A model generated the notes under the pieces. The model was not told the DNA's origin. It made no database searches and was given only the letters and a program-made list of their open reading frames with translations. A program made the translations under genes and the position numbers. From contig JAEWOA010000252.1 in NCBI GenBank assembly GCA_023461115.1, positions 1 through 6,671 of the forward strand: 6,671 bases of DNA. Direction: 5' to 3'. Numbering within the stretch: position 1 is the stretch's first letter; each line of letters opens with the position of its first letter. Source of the stretch: Actinomycetes bacterium. GTDB taxonomy: Bacteria; Actinomycetota; Actinomycetes; Actinomycetales; Cellulomonadaceae. Below, piece after piece: positions 1 to 6,671 of this stretch.

Positions 1-276
1 CTGCGCGCGGTGCGCGGGATCGGGCCGTGGACCGTCGCGGAGATCACGTCGCGCGCGCTCGGGGACACCGACGCCGTCTCGGTGGGCGACTTCCACCTCG
101 CGCACCTCGTCGGCTGGGCGTTGACCGGACGCCGCGCGGACGACGACGGCATGCTCGAGCTCCTCGAGCCCTGGCGGCCGCACCGCCAGCGCGTCATCCG
201 CCTGCTGGAGCTGACCCAGGCGGCCAACGCGCCGCGGTTCGGCCCACGGTCCCCGCGCGCGCTCCCCCTGCGCTGA
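1..276 (+). CDS. DNA-3-methyladenine glycosylase family protein (HhH-GPD), 3' end
   Basis: This is the C-terminal 91 residues of a base-excision repair glycosylase of the AlkA/HhH-GPD superfamily, which removes alkylated bases from DNA. The frame is open at the left window edge, so the N-terminus is missing. Visible residues 5-12 (RGIGPWTV) form the glycine-rich part of the helix-hairpin-helix that grips the DNA backbone. Residues 27-32 (SVGDFH) hold D30, at the position of the catalytic aspartate that closes this motif in AlkA. The tail segment EPWRPHRQRVIRLL fits the end of the glycosylase fold, where an invariant WxPxR-type sequence is usual. A GTG at 10 lies inside the motif and is not a plausible start. 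The exact subfamily (AlkA, or a short HhH-GPD protein without AlkA's N-terminal domain) cannot be decided from this fragment. Confidence 0.88.
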   Translation: MRAVRGIGPWTVAEITSRALGDTDAVSVGDFHLAHLVGWALTGRRADDDGMLELLEPWRPHRQRVIRLLELTQAANAPRFGPRSPRALPLR

Positions 277-328
277 GCGAACTTCGTCGGGAGATGCTGT
301 CGAGGCCGTCGGACCAGGTGCGTCATGC

Positions 329-345
329 GGGTGGTGGGACCACCC
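329..345 (+). terminator. short hairpin between glycosylase and YCII gene
   Basis: GGGTGGT (329-335) and ACCACCC (339-345) are perfect 7-bp inverted repeats with a GGG loop, 53 nt after the glycosylase stop. No T-tract follows. It may be a weak terminator or a leader structure for the gene starting at 388. The rest of the 277-387 gap shows no promoter I can defend. Confidence 0.3.
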
Positions 346-387
346 TGGACCCCGCGAACGCACTGAAGCACTGAGGAGGCAACTGCC

Positions 388-723
388 GTGAAGTTCATGA
401 TGCTGGTCTGCACGGACCCGAGCGCCGAGGAGTACGACCCCGCCCTGGACAACATCGAGGAGTGGGTCACCGAGACCCAGCGACTCGGGTACCACCTGCA
501 CGGCGACCGCCTGCGCCCGCCCGGCGACGCCCGCACCGTCGCCGTGCGCGGCGGCGAGCTCTCGGTGACCGACGGCCCGTTCACCGAGACGATCGAGCAG
601 GTCGCGGGCTACGACATGCTCGAGTGCCCGTCGCTCGACGTGGCCCTCGAGGTCGCGTCGAAGCACCCCATGGCCCGGTTCGGCCGCATCGAGGTGCGGG
701 CCGTCTGGCCGTTCGACGAGTAG
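388..723 (+). CDS. YCII/DGPF-domain protein
   Basis: This 111-residue protein belongs to the YCII-related family, a small dimeric alpha/beta-barrel (ferredoxin-like) fold related to dimeric chlorite dismutase-like proteins. The diagnostic DGPF motif is at residues 62-65, inside SVTDGPFTETIEQVAGY. The N-terminus MKFMMLVCTD is the usual first strand, and a conserved histidine-proline pair lies at 93-94 (KHPMARFG). Length is normal for a single-domain member. The start is GTG 388, preceded by GAGGAGG at 373-379 with good spacing. In actinobacteria such DGPF proteins often sit beside ECF sigma factor genes of the ECF42 type, but none is visible here: the neighbours are a glycosylase and a small membrane protein. 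No enzymatic activity is firmly established for the family, so the role is unknown. The family assignment is secure. Confidence 0.93.
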   Translation: MKFMMLVCTDPSAEEYDPALDNIEEWVTETQRLGYHLHGDRLRPPGDARTVAVRGGELSVTDGPFTETIEQVAGYDMLECPSLDVALEVASKHPMARFGRIEVRAVWPFDE

Positions 724-757
724 GCCGCACGACGAACCTCCCGGCTGGGGTTGGCGA

Positions 758-793
758 CCGGCCCGTGGCACGCCAGACTGTGCCCCGGGCCGG
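758..793 (+). promoter_or_regulatory. hairpin A of an overlapping hairpin pair
   Basis: CCGGCCCG (758-765) pairs perfectly with CGGGCCGG (786-793). After one T/C mismatch, GGCA (767-770) pairs with TGCC (781-784), leaving a 10-nt loop. It begins 35 nt after the YCII stop. Its right arm shares positions 788-793 with hairpin B (788-811), so only one of the two can form at a time. It could be terminator-like for the YCII gene or part of a leader for the gene at 876. Confidence 0.45.
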
Positions 794-811
794 CGCAACG
801 GCGCGCCGGCC
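788..811 (+). terminator. hairpin B, candidate terminator followed by a C-run
   Basis: GGCCGGCGC (788-796) and GCGCCGGCC (803-811) form a perfect 9-bp GC stem with loop AACGGC, followed by a run of eight C at 813-820 and no T-tract. It is the strongest single stem in the 724-875 gap. It may end the YCII transcript in the T-less style common in actinobacteria, or act together with hairpin A as a leader switch. Downstream of it, CCAGCAC occurs twice (822-828 and 844-850) as a direct repeat of unknown meaning. Confidence 0.45.
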
Positions 812-875
812 GCCCCCCCCTCCAGCACGTCTTGCACGCACTGCCAGCACAGCCCGCACCACCCGAGGAGTCACC

Positions 876-1106
876 ATGTCCCAGCCCGTTCTGACCAGCC
901 GCGACGAGGCCCGGTCCGACTCGGCGGCGACGGTCGTCAGCGTCTTCTTCGCATTCGTCCTGTTCGTCGGCGGGCTCGCGCTGTTCGCGGTGGCGTTCTC
1001 GGTGGCCGAGGCCGCCGCGCCCTGGCTCTTCTTCGGCGGCATCGCACTGGTGAGCCTCGCGTTCGCCATCCCCACGACGATCATCCCCGCACTCGAAGAC
1101 CGCTGA
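876..1106 (+). CDS. small two-helix membrane protein
   Basis: This is a 76-residue protein that I do not recognise as a named family. A short polar N-terminus (residues 1-18, with several acidic and arginine residues) is followed by two hydrophobic stretches, about 19-42 and 48-70. They are separated by a tight turn (VAEAAAP), and the protein ends in a charged tail (EDR). This predicts a helical hairpin in the cytoplasmic membrane with both ends on the same side, probably cytoplasmic. The start is ATG 876, preceded by GAGGAG at 865-870. The open frame extends upstream to 462, but that part is a shadow of the YCII gene, has an arginine/proline-rich shadow composition and lacks a ribosome site. 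A perfect hairpin lies 13 nt after the stop. Function is unknown, and nothing ties it firmly to its neighbours. Confidence 0.82.
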   Translation: MSQPVLTSRDEARSDSAATVVSVFFAFVLFVGGLALFAVAFSVAEAAAPWLFFGGIALVSLAFAIPTTIIPALEDR

Positions 1107-1119
1107 CATCCGCACGGCA

Positions 1120-1146
1120 GGCGTGACCTTCGTCTCAGGTCACGCC
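1120..1146 (+). terminator. perfect 10-bp inverted repeat, likely terminator
   Basis: GGCGTGACCT (1120-1129) and AGGTCACGCC (1137-1146) are exact inverted repeats around a 7-nt loop, 13 nt after the stop of the small membrane gene. That placement favours a terminator, although no T-run follows. A protein-binding dyad is the alternative, because it also lies directly upstream of the pyrophosphatase leader. Confidence 0.55.
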
Positions 1147-1150
1147 ACTA

Positions 1151-1201
1151 TCCCCCACCTACGGTCGGGCTGAGAGCAGCCCTTCGTGCCCAGGTGGGGG
1201 A
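1151..1201 (+). promoter_or_regulatory. hairpin covering the pyrophosphatase ribosome-binding region
   Basis: TCCCCCACCT (1151-1160) is the exact reverse complement of AGGTGGGGGA (1192-1201). The 31-nt apical region contains a second perfect stem, GGGCTG (1167-1172) with CAGCCC (1177-1182), closed by an AGAG tetraloop. The right arm is the purine-rich ribosome-binding stretch just before the GTG at 1206, and it contains the alternative GTG at 1194. If the transcript begins upstream of 1151, translation initiation would be occluded. A -10-like TACGGT at 1160-1165 is a competing reading: a start near 1172 would leave out the left arm. I do not recognise a known riboswitch class here. Confidence 0.5.
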
Positions 1202-1205
1202 GGCC

Positions 1206-3841
<2,636 letters not shown>

Positions 3842-3845
<4 letters not shown>

Positions 3846-4921
3846 CCGGCGACACGACGAAGGACACGACGACCAAGCGCGTCGTCGTCAAGTGCCGGCA
3901 GGCGTTCGTCGACACCCAGGGCCACGTCGCCGGGCACGACGCCGGCGCGACCCTGGTGCGGCGGCTCCTGCGCGTGTTCCCCGGCGCCGCGCTCGTCGGG
4001 CCCGAGCCGCGGCGCGCCGACGGGTTCGACGTGATCCCGCTGCCGATGCTCGACGTGCGCGGCACGGTCGTCGTCAACATGGACGTGATCGACTCGATCG
4101 CGGTGTGGCGCGCGCTCGCCGTGGGGTCCACCGAGCCGAACATCATGAACTTCGTCTGGTGGAACACCTCCGAGTACGCGCACCGCGTGGAGCGCGCGAC
4201 GCTCGCGCTGTCCTGCGCGCTGTTCCCGACCTTCGCCAACTCCGAGCGCACCGCCACCGAGGTCCGGGAGATCATCGGGTCCCACGTGGTCCAGCCGCTC
4301 GCCGAGAAGGCGCGGATTGGCTGGGTCAACCTCGGCATCCGCCTGGACCACGTGCGGCCGCGCGAGGAGCCCGCCATCCCCGTGGTGCTCTACCCCGCGA
4401 TCTACGTGTCCGAGCGCAAGCGGCCCGACCTTTTCCTGGAGGTCGTCGAGCGCGTCGCGCGCCGAACGCCCATCCGCGTGGAAGCCCGGTTGCACGAGTC
4501 GCACCTGGTCAGCGAGCCCGCCATGCGGCTGTCCCGCAAGGACTGGGCGTGGGTGGGGCCCCTGACCGCGAGCCGCGACGACTACTGGCACGCGCTCGCG
4601 CACACCACCGCGTTCCTGGCGACCGCGCGCGAGGAGTCGTACGGCCTGCAGTACGTCGAGGCGCTCGTCGCGGGCGCCGTGGGGGTGTTCCCCGACGGGC
4701 AGTGGGCCCGCGCGATCCTGCCCGAGGCGTACCCGTACCTGTACCGGACGCCCGCCGAGGCCGAGGAGATGCTGTTCCGGGCGGTCACCAAGACGCCCGA
4801 CTGCCGCGCCGAGCTCGACCTGTGCGCGGGCGGCAGCTTCGCGCGGTGGCTGCGCGAGCGGCACGACGACGACGTGTTCGACCGGCAGATCACCCGGCAC
4901 GTCGCGCACTGGTTCGGCTGA
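3842..4921 (+). CDS. GT-B-fold glycosyltransferase-like protein (group 1/GT4-like)
   Basis: This 359-residue cytoplasmic protein has no signal peptide or membrane helix. The C-terminal half carries the signature of retaining GT-B enzymes: EESYGLQYVEAL at 264-275, where E265 and E273 form the E-x7-E motif that binds the nucleotide-sugar donor, followed by an alanine/glycine segment and VFPDG. SERKRPDLF at 190-198 sits where group-1 enzymes have their donor-phosphate arginine/lysine. The N-terminal half (about 12-170) is divergent: NFVWWNTSEYAHR (103-115) and FPTFANSERTATEV (128-141, the typical 'Ser-x-x-Thr' helix of acceptor domains) are the recognisable parts. Donor and acceptor are unknown. 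ATG 3842 overlaps the pyrophosphatase stop as ATGA and has AAGGAG at 3828-3833, so it is probably translationally coupled to it. The longer open frame upstream is a shadow of hppA. A degenerate or non-catalytic family member cannot be excluded. Confidence 0.75.
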
Positions 4922-4925
4922 GCAG

Positions 4926-4960
4926 CTCGTCGCGCCTTCGCGAGGGGCAGGCACGACGAG
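4926..4960 (+). other. weak competing inverted repeats before luxS
   Basis: CTCGTCG (4926-4932) matches CGACGAG (4954-4960), and TCGCG (4930-4934) matches CGCGA (4939-4943) around CCTT. The two stems overlap and exclude each other. They lie in the 81-nt gap between the glycosyltransferase and luxS and could form a weak terminator or luxS leader. No convincing -35/-10 pair is visible in this gap, so whether luxS has its own promoter is open. Confidence 0.25.
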
Positions 4961-5002
4961 GGCGCAAGGCAGAATGACGGTGACCCACCACGAGGAGCCA
5001 CC

Positions 5003-5509
5003 GTGACCGAGCACGCCACCCAGCCCACGGGCGACTCCGACGCCGCGCGCCCGCGCCAGAACGTCGAGTCGTTCAACCTGGACCACCGCACCGTCGCCGC
5101 GCCCTACGTGCGCCTGGCCGACCGCAAGGTCCTCCCGCACGGCGACATCGTCGTCAAGTACGACGTCCGCTTCGCGCAGCCCAACGTCGCCCACCTCGAG
5201 ATGCCCGTCGTCCACTCGCTCGAGCACCTGTTCGCCGAGCTCTCACGCGACCACTCCGACGCGGTCATCGACTTCTCGCCCATGGGCTGCCAAACCGGCT
5301 TCTACCTCACCCTCCAGGGCGAATGGGAGTACGACGACGTCCTCGCGCTGGTCGAGGGCACGCTGCGCGACGTGCTGTCCGCCGCGCAGGTGCCCGCCGC
5401 CAACGAGGTGCAATGCGGGTGGGGCGCCAACCACACGCTCACCGGCGCACAGGAGGCCGCCGCCGCGTTCCTCGCGCACCGCTCCGAGTGGAGCCAGGTG
5501 ACCGCGTGA
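5003..5509 (+). CDS. luxS: S-ribosylhomocysteine lyase LuxS
   Basis: LuxS is a cytoplasmic metalloenzyme that splits S-ribosylhomocysteine into homocysteine and DPD, the precursor of the AI-2 signal. The family signature is complete: VESFNLDHRTVAAPYVR (21-37), the metal ligands H71 and H75 in HSLEH with catalytic E74, SPMGCQTGFYL (92-102) with catalytic C96, and the third metal ligand C138 in VQCGWG. Length is 168 residues, slightly above the usual 150-160. The excess is a polar N-terminal extension of about 18 residues before the conserved VESF. GTG 5003 is the start because GAGGAG (4992-4997) lies five nt upstream and no later start codon precedes VESF. The gene overlaps mtnN by GTGA, so both steps from SAH to homocysteine are encoded together. 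An extended loop insertion or a missing residue is not seen. Confidence 0.97.
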   Translation: MTEHATQPTGDSDAARPRQNVESFNLDHRTVAAPYVRLADRKVLPHGDIVVKYDVRFAQPNVAHLEMPVVHSLEHLFAELSRDHSDAVIDFSPMGCQTGFYLTLQGEWEYDDVLALVEGTLRDVLSAAQVPAANEVQCGWGANHTLTGAQEAAAAFLAHRSEWSQVTA

Positions 5510-6255
5510 TCCGTGGCAGCGCCGCGCAAGCCGACGAGCGGCCGGCTCTCGACGCGGTCGTCGTCGTGGCGATGGAGTCCGAGGAGGCGCCGTTCGTCGC
5601 GCTCGCCGACGGCGCCCTCAAGGTCGACCTTCCCGGCGTTCCCGCCGCGACCCTGCTCACCCTCCGTGGCCGTGCCGTGCTCCTGGTGCGCAGTGGGATC
5701 GGCCTGGTCAACGCGTCCTCGTCGGCCGCGGTCGCGCTCGCGGCGTACCCGACGAGGGCGCTCGTGAGCGCCGGGAGCGCGGGTGGCCTCGGCGTCGGGG
5801 TGCGCGTCGGCGACGTGGTCGTCGGGTCCAGCTACGTGTACTCCGGCGCCGACGCGCGCGCGTTCGGCTACGCCCTGGGCCAGGTGCCCGGCATGCCCGC
5901 GACGTTCGCCGCCGATGAGGTGCTGCACCGCGCAGCCGTGGGCGCCGGGCCCGGCCTGGCGTGGTCGGGCGAAGGCATCGCGCTGCGCGTGCTGGACGGC
6001 GCGATCATCTCGGGCGACGTCTTCGTCGACGCCGAGCGCGTCGCTGCGGTGCGGGAGTCGTTCCCGGACGCCCTGGCGACCGACATGGAGTCGGCGGCGC
6101 TCGCCCACGTCGCCCACCGCTTCGGGGCGCCATTCCTCTCCGTCCGGGGCATCAGCGACCTGTGCTCGCCGGTCGAGGCAGGCGAGTTCGCGACTCACGT
6201 CGACGACGCCGCGGCCCGCAGCGCGGCCGTGGTCGCCGCTGCGCTGACCAGCTGA
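5506..6255 (+). CDS. mtnN: 5'-methylthioadenosine/S-adenosylhomocysteine nucleosidase
   Basis: This cytoplasmic hydrolase removes adenine from S-adenosylhomocysteine, giving S-ribosylhomocysteine (the substrate of LuxS), and from methylthioadenosine. The 249-residue protein has the nucleoside phosphorylase-type fold with the expected motifs: VVAMESEE (20-27), with E26 at the position of E. coli E12; SGIGLVNAS (63-71); SAGSAGGL (88-95); FGYALGQVPGMP (120-131); GDVFV (170-174); DMESAA (193-198), with ligand E195; and RGISD (214-218), with the catalytic D218. The length is a little above the E. coli enzyme, mainly from an N-terminal tail of about 14 residues. GTG 5506 overlaps the luxS stop as GTGA, with AGGTGA (5496-5501) as a probable ribosome site. 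An upstream frame extension to 5323 is a luxS shadow. The luxS-mtnN pair works as a SAH detoxification and homocysteine recycling unit that can yield AI-2. Confidence 0.94.
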   Translation: MIRGSAAQADERPALDAVVVVAMESEEAPFVALADGALKVDLPGVPAATLLTLRGRAVLLVRSGIGLVNASSSAAVALAAYPTRALVSAGSAGGLGVGVRVGDVVVGSSYVYSGADARAFGYALGQVPGMPATFAADEVLHRAAVGAGPGLAWSGEGIALRVLDGAIISGDVFVDAERVAAVRESFPDALATDMESAALAHVAHRFGAPFLSVRGISDLCSPVEAGEFATHVDDAAARSAAVVAAALTS

Positions 6256-6266
6256 CTCACGCCGCG

Positions 6267-6278
6267 CGTCGGCCGACG
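6267..6278. repeat. 12-bp perfect palindrome CGTCGGCCGACG
   Basis: CGTCGGCCGACG is self-complementary and lies 11 nt after the mtnN stop, just before the larger hairpin at 6284-6309. It may belong to the transcription end structure. In DNA this GC-rich, a 12-mer palindrome can arise by chance. Confidence 0.35.
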
Positions 6279-6283
6279 GCTGC

Positions 6284-6309
6284 CGCCCGCCGCCTAGGGG
6301 CGGCGGGCG
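6284..6309. terminator. perfect 11-bp hairpin between convergent genes, likely bidirectional terminator
   Basis: CGCCCGCCGCC (6284-6294) and GGCGGCGGGCG (6299-6309) pair exactly around a TAGG tetraloop. The hairpin starts 28 nt after the mtnN stop. On the minus strand it overlaps the last codons of the opposing gene, whose TAG stop (6294-6296) sits at the junction of stem and loop. There is no T-run on either side. Position between converging genes makes termination the likeliest role. Confidence 0.6.
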
Positions 6310-6671
6310 AGGGCCGCGTCGATCTGCGGGTCGTCGAGCTGGCCCAGCCACGCGAGCAGATCGGGGTACGTCGACGGGTTGCTCGCAAGGTAGATGCGCA
6401 GTTCCGGGGCCTGGCTGGCGATCGCCGCGAGCACTCCGAGGTCAGTCTCCGGGTCGAGAGCCTGCTCTGCGGTGAAGCCGTGAGCGGCGCCCGACGCCTG
6501 TGCCGGGTGGTGTGCGGCCGTGACGGGGAGGGCGACCGCCTCGACAGGCTCCGTGGTGGCCTGGCGCTCGGGGCCGTCCGGCTCACCGGCCGCGGGCTCG
6601 AGCCCGATCGGCCCCGAGCCCACGGGCCCGCGAGCAGCGGGAACCTCGTCCGCCGACCGTCCGGCCCCGTC
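6294..6671 (-). CDS. variant leucine-rich-repeat (LRV) protein, C-terminal part
   Basis: This is the C-terminal 125 residues of a protein whose N-terminus lies beyond the right window edge. The frame stays open to position 6671, so the GTG at 6621-6623 is not necessarily the start. The last 54 residues read as a variant leucine-rich-repeat-like helical domain common in Cellulomonas and relatives: LDPETDLGVLAAIASQAPEL, then LRIYLASNPSTYPDLLAWL, then LDDPQIDAALARR. The alternating 'NPxxxPxLL' and 'DPxxDxxAL' pattern is characteristic. The preceding 70 or so residues are proline-, glycine- and alanine-rich with no clear fold, and look like a flexible linker. The usual function is unknown. Such domains often end larger regulatory or membrane-associated proteins, and the missing N-terminus would tell. 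The other minus-strand frame over this region (6257-6586) is serine/arginine-rich and is a shadow. Confidence 0.75.
   Translation of the reverse strand, partial: DGAGRSADEVPAARGPVGSGPIGLEPAAGEPDGPERQATTEPVEAVALPVTAAHHPAQASGAAHGFTAEQALDPETDLGVLAAIASQAPELRIYLASNPSTYPDLLAWLGQLDDPQIDAALARRP

Noticed and set aside
294..374. Possible 26-codon leader peptide ending just before the YCII gene
   Set aside because: The GGGAG upstream is almost adjacent to the ATG, the peptide is unremarkable, and nothing suggests attenuation.
832..860. TTGCAC (832-837) as a -35 element for the small membrane gene
   Set aside because: No acceptable -10 hexamer lies 16-18 nt downstream (CGCACC at that distance).
1167..1182. 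Possible TPP riboswitch because of the CTGAGAG string, or a fluoride riboswitch before a pyrophosphatase gene
   Set aside because: CTGAGAG is simply the tetraloop side of a 6-bp hairpin and the other conserved TPP elements are absent. The conserved fluoride-aptamer segments are also absent.
1194..1205. GTG 1194 as the start of hppA
   Set aside because: No ribosome site precedes it. It remains possible and would add only four residues. GTG 1206 has the purine-rich stretch, although closely spaced.
6257..6586. Minus-strand frame of 109 codons overlapping the LRV gene
   Set aside because: Serine/arginine/proline-rich shadow sequence. The neighbouring frame carries the recognisable LRV-type repeat pattern.

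Overview
The window is a very GC-rich piece of an actinobacterial chromosome, with GC-dominated third codon positions, GTG and ATG starts behind GGAGG-type ribosome sites, and hairpins without T-tracts between genes. The gene content fits Cellulomonas or a close relative within Micrococcales. The main grounds are the divergent proton-pumping pyrophosphatase, a variant characterised from Chlorobium limicola and Cellulomonas fimi, and the variant leucine-rich-repeat protein typical of that group. The genus is an inference, because no marker gene is present.

Layout: (1) 1-276 (+) is the 3' end of an AlkA-type HhH-GPD DNA glycosylase. (2) 388-723 (+) is a YCII/DGPF-domain protein. (3) 876-1106 (+) is a 76-residue protein with two membrane segments, preceded by a 152-nt gap holding two overlapping, mutually exclusive hairpins. 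(4) 1206-3845 (+) is a divergent membrane H+-pyrophosphatase. Its 99-nt upstream gap is almost wholly inverted repeats, and one of them buries the ribosome site. (5) 3842-4921 (+) is a GT-B-like glycosyltransferase overlapping the pyrophosphatase by ATGA. (6) 5003-5509 (+) is luxS, overlapping by GTGA (7) 5506-6255 (+) an MTA/SAH nucleosidase. (8) 6294-6671 (-) is the C-terminal part of a variant leucine-rich-repeat protein converging on mtnN, with a perfect 11-bp hairpin between them. No stretch above 300 nt lacks a gene.

Working together: MtnN cleaves S-adenosylhomocysteine to S-ribosylhomocysteine and adenine, and LuxS turns that product into homocysteine plus DPD, the AI-2 precursor. The two overlapping genes therefore encode a complete two-step branch of the activated methyl cycle. 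The pyrophosphatase and the glycosyltransferase form a second translationally coupled pair. Biosynthesis of activated sugars releases PPi, which the pump could use, but this link is only an inference.

I found no wholly new multi-gene system. The items most worth a second look are the pyrophosphatase architecture (lipobox-like N-terminus, enlarged cytoplasmic loop, extra C-terminal helix with an acidic tail), the hairpin over its translation start, its coupled partner gene, and the competing hairpins at 758-811.
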